In this document: one piece after another, positions 1 through 11,869 of the stretch
Layout of the letters: each line of letters begins with the position of its first letter
How positions within the stretch are numbered: the first letter of the stretch is position 1
The notes under the pieces: model-generated
What the model was told of the DNA's origin: nothing
Database searches by the model: none
Seen by the model: only the letters and a program-made list of their open reading frames with translations
Source of the DNA: Collybia mongolica
Taxonomy: Eukaryota > Basidiomycota > Agaricomycetes > Agaricales > Clitocybaceae
Length of the DNA: 64,000 bases
Direction of reading: 5' to 3'
Assembly (NCBI GenBank): GCA_013420905.1
Contig: JAAXNY010000011.1
Span: 1,426,001-1,490,000, forward strand
Position numbers and translations under genes: made by a program

Positions 1-775
1 GAACGCCGACGGCAGCATTAAGCTCTCAGATAAAGTGGACTTCAATCAAGCATGGACGGAAATCGAGAAAATACTTGAAAGCGGCAAAGCCAGGTCTATC
101 GGAGTCAGCAACTTCTCTGTAAAGACGTCTGTCCTTTTTTGCGTTCTTGATGTATTTAAAAGATTTCTTAACGATGCATATCCTAGGCTCGAACAATTAC
201 TCACTACCGCAAAACACGTTCCCGTGACTAATCAGGTCGAGTCCGTTGTACATCATGCTGGGCATAATCGACCGCCACAATGACAATCTCTCTCCAGGCT
301 GCATCCCTACCTAGCTCAGGAAGATCTTCGCAAGTACTGTAATCAGAAGGGGATCACTTTGACAGCGTACACTCCCAGTGGTAAGTTGCATCAAATCTCG
401 CTAAATACGTTTCGACTTATACCCACTTCCTAGGATATGCAACCGTTCGGGCTGACCCCCTTATTGTAGAATTGTCAAAGAAATATAACACCACTCCCAA
501 TCAAATTACTCTTGCCTGGCACATTGCCAGAGGGACCATCATCGTTCCAAAAAGCGTATCAGTGGAGAGGCAGAAACAGAATATCACCGCAAGTATCATT
601 TCTCAGTGGGGAGAAAGCTCTGAGGTGACACGCAACATTTTTGATATAGCTCCCGACTCTTGAGGCCGAGGATGTTGCCAGGATTAATGGCTTGGATCGT
701 GGCAAGCGCCTCTGCAATGCGCCTGATGCGAACGGCATGGTGTACGGGTGGACGGTAGAACAGCTTGGATGGTAA
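1..775 (+). CDS. Aldo/keto reductase, 3' part
   Basis: This is the C-terminal part of an NAD(P)H-dependent aldo/keto reductase (TIM-barrel oxidoreductase of carbonyls, probably cytosolic); the 5' end lies outside the window. The family signature GKARSIGVSNFS is read at about 85-118, followed by a conserved NQVELHPY segment and the C-terminal cofactor segment with IIVPKSVS at about 538-561. Three introns restore the family reading exactly: 127-186, 241-297 and 381-433 (60, 57 and 53 bp, GT-AG). The last part (EAEDVARINGLDRG to the stop at 773-775) sits in another frame after about 592, and no GT-AG pair I tried joins it in phase. There is therefore either an unusual intron or a frameshift near the end. 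The catalytic Asp/Tyr/Lys residues would be upstream of the window. The family call is firm, the substrate unknown. Confidence 0.85.
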
Positions 776-1623
776 ATTGCCAAGTTTGACTCAAGCATCA
801 GTCGAAGGCGAGGAACAAGGAAGGACTAAGTTGTTCGTAACATTGCCTCATTAGAGGTTATGCATTCATTATACTTGGAACCATAGAGATGCCATCAGAT
901 TGTAACAAGACATCTTGTACTATATTATAGCTATATCTTGAGGCAGTTAGTCATCAGAGAGACTCGTCGGTGCTACAGCCCAAAGGTGTGCAGTTGACTA
1001 ACGACAAAAGCGGAGGTTGTTTACACGTATATGGCACACACGCTAATGTTATTCGCTGTTAATTTTAAGCCCCAGCGACGTTGCTATTATAGGTGCAGTT
1101 GGCAGTATTTCTCGAGTAGAAACACGGCGGAGATGGTCCATCGAACAAAGTCGTTATGAGTGTACGAAGCAATCACCATAGTGCTTAGCTCGTCGCTACA
1201 AATGTATTATGTATTGAGTGGAGAGGTAAGATATATCTATATATAAAACCTACTGTCGCATGTCGTTTATATGCCGATTGATGTCCCATGGCACAGTTAC
1301 CAAGGAAGGAAGTCCAAGTTCGCTATTTCTCGCATCGTTCCGAGGGTCAGGTCAGGTTTTCAAGAATGGTGTCCTTAGCCATAAGATGCAGCCACATAAA
1401 TAGAGTGATGATAGTCGAAGGTAGTAGGACATAGCTTTGCTGTGGAGTTGAGTCTATATGGTATTGCCTTGCTATTATTATGGGAAACTCTTTCCAATGA
1501 TTGGGCCAATCAGTGAAAGTCGAGGCCATTCATAAAAGGAAGCGATCATGAACTGTCATAAGGTACATGTTATCGTTAGGTTGATCTTGAAGTGGATGAT
1601 TTGAGCCTGGGATGAGGAAGCCA
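776..1623. other. Intergenic, convergent 3' ends
   Basis: This gap lies between the stop of the aldo/keto reductase (+) and the stop of the kinase gene (-). I see no ORF with recognisable content, no tRNA and no repeat. It presumably holds the two 3' UTRs. Confidence 0.6.
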
Positions 1624-4600
1624 CTAAGGAAGTGGTGTCGTCCCACGAATAGTATATGTCGGAGATTCATCAGCAGGGGTTCTTGCTTCACGATCCGAAA
1701 TCGCCCACGGAATGAGATCCTGATCAGGGGAATACTGGTGAATACCATCAAGTTGAGCTGTCGAAATAGGGCGTTTTGGCAGAAGAGTGAGGATGTCGCT
1801 CATGCTTGGGCGCTGTGTGGGCTCTGGATGCCAGCAATCTTCCACAATGCTCCACATGTTATCATCTAGACCTAAACTACCGCACGGCGTTCCAGAAGGT
1901 ACGCAATGTGAGGGACGTGAAGGCCGTATCCCCTGTATAACCTTCAAGATCACAGGATAATCGCTGTGGATGTCGTGAAAGGGAATATTGCCAGAAAATA
2001 TCTAGTTAAATCGCTTCAGCTGTGGCGACCTTTGAGTTTTGATGCCGAAGACATCCCGCACCTCGTATATAACGCAGCCGAAAGCGTAGACGTCGCTGCT
2101 GATGTTGTTCACATCTTGCGTGCCATTCAATAGTTCTGGCGCAGTCCACCTTGATGTACCGCCAGCTCGGCCTTCTGATAATGAGGAGAAGTTTAAAACC
2201 TGTGACTGAGAAGCCGTTGAGAGACCGAAATCTGCAAGGCAGGCCCTACGCGTGTCTGTGATTAATATGTTGACCTAAACAGTATTTGAATTGCATTTTG
2301 CAGTTATCAAGTGCTGGATTGACTCACGGCTTTGAGATCTCCATGAACTATGTTTGGTCGCATGGTATGAAGATATTCGAGACCTTTGGCCACATCGCGG
2401 ACCTAGACAGACTGTAATTTGTAGCTGATGATATTTTGAGCTTGCGAACGCTTACCAGTGACACACGGTCCGCGTCAGGATTTTTGCGTAAATATTGTTG
2501 GACATTGCCGTTCTCCATCCAAGGTGACACGAGGCCGATCCTTGCACGATTATTGTTCACGTAGTACAAACAGAGAAACGGAAGGACGTTCCGATGGCGT
2601 AGTTGTCGCCAAATCAGCGTTTCGTACGAAACTTTCTACAATAATTACATCAGCACAACTTAGGGTGTTGATAATCAAAACTGACTTTTAAGTGTTTTGT
2701 TATATCGGACTGTACGTACAATTTCAAGACTTTGACGGCGACTTTCTGACCTGCATATGTCCCCATCCAGACGTCACCGAATTGTCCTGCAGCCACTGCG
2801 TCTTCTCCTTCTAGTGCGACACGATCTTGTAAGAGAACTTCGGGATACAGACCGGTTTTCCTAGATACCCTGAGCAAAGCATTCATAAATGGACTTCGGA
2901 ATGATGGATCGAGTGACGAGGAATCGAGCAGCTGCAGTATTGTTTATAGGAATCGCTTAAATGAAAAAGAGATATCGACTCACTGTCTGTAACAAATTAA
3001 GCAACGATTGAGATTGCTCCTTGGGGAGGTCTACAAATCTTTGGTACTGTTCACGGTCATGTAGGACAAGATAAAGGCGCGCACACATTGAATCAATGTC
3101 CAATGCGATAATTCTCTGGAGGCGCCCTTCATTGTTCCATACAGGAAAAGTGCGCAAAGAGTCGCTGACTGCACGGTTTTTACTAATCGCTGTCACCGTA
3201 TCCCACGTGCTCCACGTCCGAATGTTATCCTCGAGCTCCGTCAAGTAGTCAGCATTTTGAGCAGCGCCATGGCCGGCCTTTAGGTGTTCATAGATGTACA
3301 TAGTAAAGCGCTGTGTGTACCAATTAGCCAATTGATGACAAGTACCTGGTTGAACGGCGCACTTCATAGATCACCCCCTTTTTTGCCCAATCCGTACATA
3401 AAATGTTAAGGGTCAGGCCATCCCGGCTAGTAACATACTCGAGGAGGTCTTCTTGATTCGCGTCTAACCATTGGCGTGCAGAATCTCCTTTGGAAGAAAA
3501 TATCCGGAAGCGGTCCAACTGGGGTGGGAGGCGTAACGTAACTGTCTCAAGCAACGGAACTTCCTTGTCCCGAACCTCTGCTTGAGCGATATCGTGTTCT
3601 TTAGTTTTGAACCCAGTAAACTTCCAGTCTTGAGGAAGTATAAGATATGAGTGATCTTTCAACTGAGATGCAGTGGGTCTGTCATCCGGGTTCCTACACC
3701 AATATCCATCGATTAAGCGCGAGCTGTCGTAACAACAAAAGACCTTACATTGAAAAACATTTTTTATGAAGATCTACCGCGGCGTCTGTCAGCATGATGC
3801 CCTCCGGAATGGGAGGAGCAAGTTCCGTGATGTACAGCTAAGATCGCGTGATTCGAAATGATCGCAGATGTGAGCGGAGATACGTCACTTACCTTACGCA
3901 TTACATCCTGCGCCTTGTGTCCTGACCAAGGTCGAACGCCGGTCCACATTTCTAGGACAAGACACCCAAGACTCCAAATATCTACTTTGGAGTTATAACC
4001 TTGTTTCTTTGTGTTAATGACTTCGGGAGCCATCCAGAACAGTGATCCTTGCAAAGCCGTGAAAACAAAACCATCATCATCGGCATGCTTGGATATCGCA
4101 AAATCTGATATCTTGCATGTTCCATTCGGTTCAACAAGTATATTCTCGGCCTTCAAATCCTAAACAGGCCCAGTCCATCAACATCAGTAGGGTTCTGGGA
4201 TACTGAGTACTAACCCGATGTACGAGCTGCTTGGAATGAAGATAAGCCAGGCCATCGAGGACTTGTATAGTAAATGACTTTGTGATATTTTCGGAAAACT
4301 TGCCATACTGTGATAGGCAACTCCTTATAGTGCCACCAGGTACATATTCCATGAAACTAGTAGATAGAGATTTAATAAACAAGTAATAATGGTTCACACC
4401 ACCCACATGTTCATAACGGAAGATGTTTCCTCTAGATGTAGGTATTTCACGATATTCTTGTGATCAAGGCTCTGTAGCATTTTGCTTTCTTGTTTCAGAG
4501 CTTCAATAACTGAAACTGCCCCCGCATCTAATTGACGAACGCGGGGGATTTCTATTTGTTTCACAGCAATGATACTTTTTGTCTTTCGATCGAGAGCCAT

Positions 4601-5800
4601 ATACACGGGTCCATATTTTCCAGTACCAATCAAGTTACCTCGTTTCCATTCGAAGGTCTCTTGGAAAGAAGGTAAGTCTAAATAACTAGGGTAGGGGCTA
4701 TGGTATTACATACTTGATCCTTTCCCGCGCCGAGAGTCATCAGCATTGTTATAGCTGTTGTCGGAGGGCTGTATTCTAAAGGCATTCGAGTAAGGTTTTC
4801 TATCGTCCTTCTCAACTGCTTTGGGAACTGGGTATTGTGTACGTGTGTGTTGGGGTCCCGTCTGTAAGGGCAGGCGGCTAGTCGAGTTCCCCGGTATATC
4901 TTCTTCGGTGAAACGACGTGATTCTGCGTTAGAGGCTGGGCTCTTCGAGGTATGTGGGACTCTATTTGGAGCCGGGATTGGGGGTAAAGGCCTTACTCCC
5001 CTACGCAGGACATCAACTGATTTGCTCGGCTTTAGAATGCGCGTTGGCGTGAGAGGCGAAGGGGAAGGCGTAATATAGTCATTAGGGACGTTGATATTCT
5101 CAACGTCAAGCCGAGTAGGAGGTGTAGGCTTCGAAAAGCCGGCCTGCATTCAAAACATGATGAGGATAACAACTTAATTCAAAACTAGCAATACACACTT
5201 CATGCAAGCCATGCCGCCGTCGCCGCCGTTCGTGAGGTACATCATCAGCAGTTCCTGAACTTAAGTCCGAATCGCTCGCTTCTTCCTCGGCTCCATGTGC
5301 TGGCGATATTGTTGCTATGGGGTGGTGCTTGGGAGGACGTCGGACCAGAAAACCAAGGGACGCTCGATCATCGCCGCGTTCGTAGGATATTGTTGATAAC
5401 TGAGCGTCTGTCAGAGGTCCACTGATAGCTAATGCTCCTATTTCTGTTTCATAGATAAGCAATTCGTCTTGTTCAACCCGATTCCATATTCCGAGCTGTT
5501 GATTGATATGTCAGTTTGGATGGAGCATACGCAAGCTTCGTATTAAACACGTATTAAACACACTTTGTCAAGGATGCGCTTGCGTATAACAGCTCCATTA
5601 TCGAGGGTATCTGTGATATCAACCTTGGTGTACCGTTCACAGTCCACTGTCGCAACAATGAGAATAGGACGAGATTGTTGCAGGGGAGGTGGTTTGGTAA
5701 TATTTTTGTTAACTGGGCCTGCGCTGCGAGGAGGTGCAGTGGTTGCCATCCAGTTCGATGGACCAGCTCTCAAGTTAGCGTGTGATCGGTAGGTCCTCAT
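1624..5800 (-). CDS. Two-kinase protein: MAPKKK domain plus TKL kinase domain
   Basis: Exons read from 5800 down: 5800-5564 and 5495-5199 (a beta-grasp/RA-like segment, ILIVATVDCERYTKVDI), 5143-4714 (Pro/Ser-rich linker), then a BCK1/STE11-like kinase in 4659-4407, 4356-4215, 4159-3893, 3837-3749 and 3693-on. That domain has the Gly loop GTGKYGPVY, AVK lysine, HR|DLKAEN split by an intron, DFA in place of DFG, and GSLFWMAPEV. The frame stays open about 85 codons past the usual kinase end (DWKFTGFK). After an intron the phase-compatible exon 3310-2984 leads to 2931-on with a TKL domain: GQFGDVWMG, VAVKVLK, HGDLKA|VN, ADFGLS, GGTSRWTAPELL, ending at 1624. The MAPKKK part suggests a cell-wall or mating MAPK module; the TKL class is expanded in mushrooms. 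The linking intron (about 3362-3311, donor GTGCGC) is the weak point; without it two overlapping ORFs result. The N-terminus is short for BCK1, so 5' exons may be missing. Confidence 0.75.
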
Positions 5801-6808
5801 CGTTCAAGCTGACAACGTGCTTGAGGCCACAAGTCCAATTCAATGCTGGCAAAGGGAATTGGGATGAAGATGAGGGTGTGCAGGCAGGCGTCAAGGTGTT
5901 GGCAACGGACAGACAAAAGGCCGATGGGCGCTTCCTCGTGGATCAAAATATCGGCGATGCCACATTGCGATTCGGTCCACGTTGAATCTGTAGGCCCGTG
6001 ATTCACTAAACGCCAGTTCAAGCAAAGAAGAAGCTAATTAAGCGTATTATGTATATCGACTGGGGTGAAGAGATACACATTTGGGCTAAGAAAAGATTAG
6101 AGCTCTCTTGCAACCAATAATTCTTAAATTCTGGCATGAAAGTTAAGCAAGTTTCAAGAGATACCTGGCTCCACAACAACTCCACATCCATAGTAACACG
6201 ACCTTAGTAGATCGTAGCGGCGGGCACGCCAGTCACCGACTCACAACATCCCCGGGGGCCAAATACACCAGAATCATAAGTCATAAATCATGAACAAAGC
6301 CACCATATTTCATTAGGGAAGAGTCAGGACAAAGATGTAAGTTCAGAGCTGATTTGATGCCTGTTATTCCAAGATAGTCTAACAGCAAACCTTCAAAGGC
6401 ACAAGGTAGCCTTGAGAAAAAAAGTAAATTTACCCAAGTCTGTATTTTGTAATAATGAAGATTTAGATCATCTATAACCTCATTGATGCCCTCCAAGGAG
6501 TAACCCTCAGTAAAAAGACTAGTCAGTGTTAGGTGGTGCACAGGTCTGACCCTGGTCTGGATGTCGTCCTGTGGTCAGGCAGTAGTCCAACTTATGTTCC
6601 TACCTAGCCAAAATAAATTGCCAAGAGATTTGAGAAATCTTTCTTTTGTTTTTGGTTCTCAGCTTGCTCGAATTGGTGTTCTTGGTAACTGGCTTACGAA
6701 AATAGGTACAAGTTTGTAAGACCTGCCCTGAACAGCTCCGGCTGCTGTGTCACGGCTTCCTTCACTGCATCATTACACCAAGCTGTGCTACTCACCTTGC
6801 TCCTCTCC
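5801..6808. other. Upstream region of kinase gene, no gene seen
   Basis: Short minus-strand ORFs lie at 5797-6021 and 6281-6541, but neither translation resembles a known family. The first could hold an unrecognised 5' exon or the leader of the kinase gene. The 3' end of this stretch borders the copia element. Confidence 0.4.
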
Positions 6809-7025
6809 TGTTGAACTTAGCAGCAAGGCAAGGAAAGAGCGAGGAATAAAAGAGTGAATTGAGATAGTAAAATAATGTACATAATCGTTCATATAAATAC
6901 ATAAATAATATAACTCCTATAGAAATAATAAATCATATGTGAGTCCGTTAGAAAACAAATGCGAAACTTTATATGTCCATGTGATTTTACATGTCATGTG
7001 AATGCCGGATCACTCTATTCCAACA
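6809..7025 (-). repeat. Copia 3' LTR
   Basis: This 217-bp repeat has TGTTG/CAACA ends. Compared with 11113-11330 it has one substitution (catataa versus cgtataa) and lacks one A in a short A-run. The RNase H frame terminates inside it at 7015. Confidence 0.95.
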
Positions 7026-9856
7026 CTCCCCCTTGATCCGAGCGCATACCTATTAATTTGGTTTTTTGTTCGTGTTCAGGGCGCGGCAGTGGTTTAGTGA
7101 AAATGTCTGCTCGGTTGTTGGCAGACGCGCAGTGGAATATTTTTATTTCTCCAGAAGCTAAGTGTTCGCACACAAAATGGTGTTTGATGTCAATGTGTTT
7201 GCTGCAGGCATGAAAAACTGCATTGTTTGCAAATAAGATCGCCGATTGGTTGTCTGTGATGAGATCGGTAGGTTTTTCACATGGAAATCCGAAGTCGGCC
7301 ATCAATGATCTAATCCAGGTGACTTCTTGTGTCGCATGGCAGAGCGCCATGTATTCCGCCTCCATACTTGATAAGGCAACTGTCGGCTGCTTCTTGGAGC
7401 TCCATGAGATCACCGAGTCTCCAAGTAAGGTGACATAGCCAGAAATTGATCTTCGATCATTGGGACTATTTCCCCAGTCCGCATCGGCATAGGTTCGGAT
7501 AATCAAATTTGAGTTATTATTTGATCAGTAGAATAGGCCGTTGTCCATTGTTCCTTTCAAATAACGGAAGACGCATTTGACTGCGGTCCAATGTTCAGGA
7601 CCTGGGTGACTTGAAAATTGACTGAGGTGTTGTGTAGCATATGCAGTCTCGGGACGTGTTGAGATTGCACCCCAGATGAGCATTCCAATGGCCATCAGAT
7701 AGAATTTCTTGATTTCAGGGTATCGCCAATCATCTTCGGTGAGTTTGATCAATTTGATGCTGTGATCGAGCGGTGTTGCGACAGGGTTCGCGTTTTCAAG
7801 ACCCATTTTCTTGATAATTTTCTCAAGGTATGGTTGTTGTGATAATTTAATAGATCCATTGGTGAACCTTTTTACTGAGATGCCAACGATTTGGCTAGCT
7901 TCTCCTAGGTCAGAGATTTCAAAGTGTGTCTTGAGTTTGGCTTTGAAGTCTTTGATGGTTACAAGGGTTGCACCCAAAATAGACATGTCATCCACGTGTA
8001 CTCCAACAATTACCAGATTATCTCCAGATCCTTGGATATAGACGCATTGATCGGCCATCATTTTTCGGAACTTCATTTTGAAAAAATGCGGAGTTGAGGA
8101 GTTTGTTCCATTCTCGTCCAGATTGTTTAAGTCCATAAATAGTTTTTAATAATTTCCAGACGCGTGATGTGCCATCTTCAAAGCCTGGAGGCTGCAATAA
8201 ATAAATATCTTCCTTGAGAATGGCATTTAGATAAGCGCCTTTGATGTCGATGGTGTGAAAATGTAGATTATAGGCGCCGGCAATGGCTACCATGAAGCGG
8301 AGGGTGTCCATCCGAACAACTGGGGCATAGGTTTCCAGATAATCTATGCCAGGCTTCTGTGAGCATCCCTTGGCAACGAGTCTAGACTTGGCCTTGTAGA
8401 ATTTTCCATCTCCATCGGTCTTGGCCTTCCATACCCATTTGGATTTGATGGGATCATGATCTGTAGGCAATTTGGTCAACTCATATGTGCCGAGATCTTT
8501 CAATTGTTGGATTTCTTCCTCCATAGATTTTTTCCATAAAGTGCTTTGTAATGCCTCTTGGATTTCAGTGGGTTCATAAATTGTGCTGATGAAGGCAAAA
8601 TCAGGGATATTGAATGTAGGAGTATTTTCTTCCTCATCAATAATTTCGGTGATGTAGCCAGAGTTGGGTAAATCTTGATGTACTTCTTTGGGACCTCGGG
8701 CTGCGGGATTATGTAATAATCGATAATTTGGTTGCATCATTGATGCAATTCGGCTTGATGGTTCTCGAATCGGTTGTGATCGTGGCTGTGTTGATTTTTT
8801 GATCATCTGCCTTGTAGTCATTGTGGGGGCAGTTTCTGGCATTTGAGCCGTTGTTTGCTTGTTTATTGCTGTCTCCCCCTCGAGCTGCAATGGCAAAAAC
8901 CATTCAATTGTTTCTGGATTTTTGCTGTCCACAAATTTGACATTTTGCGATGCTTGCACTTGTCTCGCACCCAGATTAAAATATCTGTAGGCACATGATT
9001 GATCTGAAAGTCCAGTGAAAATGAATTTGCATGATTTCAGCTCGAGTTTGCTAAGGTTTTCACCCTGATGCAATACCCAGCACTTCGTTCCGAATTCTTG
9101 GAGATTTGATGCATCGGGCTTCTTGCCCGTAAATATTTCCTCCGGAGTTTTATCGATCAAGATCCGAGTTGGAGATCAATTCTTGAGGTACATGGCATAT
9201 GCTACTGCTTCCGGCCACAAGAATTTCGGCATATTTCTTGCAATAAGCATTGTGCGCACATGTTCTACAATTGTTCAGTTTGCGCACTTGGCAATTCCGT
9301 TCTGGGCCAAAGAGTACGGGGCTGTGACCTCGGAGCGGATTCCTTTTTCTGCTAGAAATCTTTGTACTTTGTCATTTACATATTCCGTTCCGTTGTCAAA
9401 TCGTATGGTTTTCAATGTTTTCCCAACTTGAGTGTTTATGTAAGCATTATAATTTTTGATCGAAGTATTGATTTCTTCGGCTTCTTTGGTTTTTAGGAAA
9501 TTGATGATGGTCCGGCGGCATTTCCCATCAGTAAATGAGATGTAATATCTTTCCCCTCAAATTCCTGTTGTCCGGGCAGGTCCCCATAAATCTGTGAGGG
9601 TCATCTCACCAATTTCATTAAAAGTTGTGTTTGAAAACTTTGGGAATGATGCCACGGTTTGTTTTGCTTGGATGCAGGCCATGCAATCATTGGGATCAAT
9701 TGATTCGTCGACTTCCATCCCATCAATCATTTTCTTTGATTTCAACATTTTAATTGATGCAATGTTGAGATGTCCAAAAATTCGGTGCCATTCGTCCCAT
9801 GTGCAAGCTTCTGATGCGATCAAAGCCATATCGGGAATACTGATCTTTGCCATCAA
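7015..9856 (-). pseudogene. Copia integrase-RT-RNase H region, broken
   Basis: From 9856 down: the GAG-pre-integrase zinc region (HRIFGHLN then CMACIQAKQ), the integrase core (FDNGTEY), the RT with DIKGAYLNA, QPPGFEDG and VHVDDM, then RNase H with YADADWG, SSMEAEYMA and KHIDIKHH. Family order is complete and easily followed. Lesions are TGA at 9275-9277 and 9176-9178 in the integrase (both where the family has Arg, so CGA to TGA), a frameshift near 8085 in a T/A run inside the RT, and TGA at 7525-7527 between RT and RNase H. It cannot make one polyprotein. Confidence 0.93.
7026..7034 (-). other. Copia polypurine tract
   Basis: On the minus strand AAGGGGGAG directly abuts the 3' LTR, which is where plus-strand DNA synthesis of an LTR retrotransposon is primed. 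Confidence 0.85.
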
Positions 9857-11025
9857 ATTGTAAAGCCGGCCGATTTTTTGACCTTGTAAGATGATGTTGG
9901 TGATTTCGGGGGTGATATATTGATGTATTCTCCTTTTAGATTCAGGGTGAACCCTGCATCTGTGATGCGCCCAACCGAAATAAGATTATAGGGTGCATTT
10001 GGAGTGTGGACAACATTTGTCAACGTAATTGGTATGTGGCGATTGCCTACTTTGCATAAGATCTTTACCGATCCTCTTCCTAATCCCGGAGTTGATCTGA
10101 ATCCAATAATTTTGTGTCCGGGGGTTTCTTTGTAATTTCTGAAGATTGATTGGTCACGAAAAATGTGGGATGTTGCCACACAATCGGCTAAAATCAAATC
10201 TGAAGTTAATGCTGGCAAGGCAATATCCACCTGGTTTTCAGGTGCTGCTACAAAAGCATAATTGTCCGAGGCTTGGTTAGCCTTGTCTGGCTTACTGCCA
10301 TTCTTCTTTTTCCATTTCGGCCTCCATTTTTGATCGGATGATCCCCCTTTCCTTTTGGGGCAATGGAAGGCAATGTGACCTTTCTGATTGCATTCGTAGC
10401 ACGTCACATTTGGATTGTATTTTGCTGCCAGGGCCGTATCACCCTGGTGCCAAGATTTGATCCGTTGATCTTCCTCCAAAATTCTCGCAATTAATTTGTG
10501 ACTCTCCTTGAGAGTGGCAGAATCAACCGAAGAGATAAACGGGTCCCATGTGTCAGGCAGGGATGTCAGCAACGTTATGCTGAAATCTTCATCGTTGATT
10601 TTTGAGCCCAATCCGGCCAATTCTTCGATGTAGCCGTGCAGGGTCCGAATGTGTTCCTCGATATTGGCACTCTCGGCACATTGTGCTCAAAATAACTTTC
10701 GACGCACCGTTACAATTCCAATCAGACCACGTGCCTCATACATGGAGCACAACGCGGTCCAGGCCTGATTCGACATCCCGGCACCTGCTATGTAAACTAG
10801 CGGTCCGTCCCCTACATGGAGCTGTATGGTTGAAAGGGCCTTCCTGTCCTTTGTATGCCATTCATCTAAATTCCCTTCATCAGTTGGACTTGCATTTGAA
10901 CCGTCCGCATAACCGATTAGACCTTGATTGGTCAAGATGTCGATCATTTTGATTTTCCATGTGTGGAAGTTCTTGGCGCTGTGTAGTGCTTCGATCCGAT
11001 AGATGTTTCCAGATGATTTGGTCAT
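9853..11025 (-). pseudogene. Copia gag and protease region, broken
   Basis: Gag starts at ATG 11025 (MTKSSGNIYRIEAL) and includes a CCHC zinc knuckle (CYECNQKGHIAFHC, near 10400) that binds element RNA. A TGA at 10687-10689 interrupts KLF-AQCAE, where an Arg codon is expected. The aspartic protease motif normally reading DSGATSH is DCVATSH here, so the catalytic D-S/T-G triad has lost its Gly. Both changes point to a dead element. Confidence 0.9.
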
Positions 11026-11100
11026 GGTCGGTAATAATTTGATCAGGGTTTGATGGATGATGTATGGACTTGGTAATGATGTTCAAAATGATTAAGGCCA

Positions 11101-11112
11101 GGGCCCATAACC
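11101..11112 (-). other. Copia primer-binding site (half-tRNA type)
   Basis: Directly inside the 5' LTR the minus strand reads GGTTATGGGCCC. This is complementary to the anticodon arm of initiator tRNA-Met (loop with CAU, then AACC) rather than to a tRNA 3' end. Drosophila copia is the known precedent for priming by such a 5' tRNA half. Confidence 0.7.
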
Positions 11113-11330
11113 TGTTGAACTTAGCAGCAAGGCAAGGAAAGAGCGAGGAATAAAAGAGTGAATTGAGATAGTAAAATAATGTACATAATCGTTCGTATAA
11201 ATACATAAATAATATAACTCCTATAGAAATAATAAATCATATGTGAGTCCGTTAGAAAAACAAATGCGAAACTTTATATGTCCATGTGATTTTACATGTC
11301 ATGTGAATGCCGGATCACTCTATTCCAACA
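11113..11330 (-). repeat. Copia 5' LTR
   Basis: This 218-bp LTR has TGTTG and CAACA ends and is nearly identical to 6809-7025. Confidence 0.95.
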
Positions 11331-11869
11331 TTTCCGTTGCGCAGCTGTACCTGAATCACACTACTAATTGAGATGATAACACTTTAGGTTCAGGCCTTCA
11401 ACAGTTTTTGTAAATAGTGAGTCTCTAGACTGATCAATTTTATTGGTCAGGCACTAAAGCTTTCGTTGCAACAGTTCTGTTAATCCCTTCCCACAACCGC
11501 AAAAAAAACACTGTACTGATTAAGTTCACTTTGCCACCAACATTGACAACACTGCATTCCCCTTGAATGGCAATCTCCAAGGCCTGGTAGGGATGGTATG
11601 AAGTGTGGTGAAAATTGTAAGCTTCAAATTCCATTATATATATTATGACTTGATGATGACATTGCTGCCTTCTAGGCAGTGTTGTTGTGTGTCCTGCACC
11701 ACACAGCATGGTGGGCATTCCATCATTCCATCCATAAAACTAACCATGCCATTCAAGACACAGGGGAAATGATAGAGAGAAATGATTTTGAGGCTTTGCA
11801 ATGGTGTAGCTAGATTGACTCCATGTACTAGAAATAATACAATATAAAAACTTGAGGTAGAGGGCCATT
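11331..11869. other. Flank of copia element, no gene seen
   Basis: This is AT-rich sequence between the copia 5' LTR and the first repeat module. Only short, unconvincing ORFs are present. Confidence 0.5.

Larger units (their letters stand above)
6809..11330 (-). mobile_element. Ty1/copia LTR retrotransposon, inactivated
   Basis: A full-length element of 4.5 kb reads on the minus strand, bounded by two LTRs of 217 and 218 bp that begin TGTTG and end CAACA. The order is 5' LTR (11113-11330), primer site, gag with zinc knuckle, protease, integrase, reverse transcriptase, RNase H, polypurine tract, 3' LTR (6809-7025). Integrase before RT defines copia. Flanking 5-mers are TCTCC (6804-6808) and TTTCC (11331-11335), a target duplication with one mismatch. 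The LTRs differ by one substitution and one A indel, so insertion looks recent, yet the coding part carries several TGA codons and a frameshift. Confidence 0.95.

Noticed and set aside
5797..6021. Minus-strand ORF directly upstream of the kinase start as a further coding exon.
   Set aside because: It has no recognisable motif and no clear splice pair into the next exon; noted only as a possibility.
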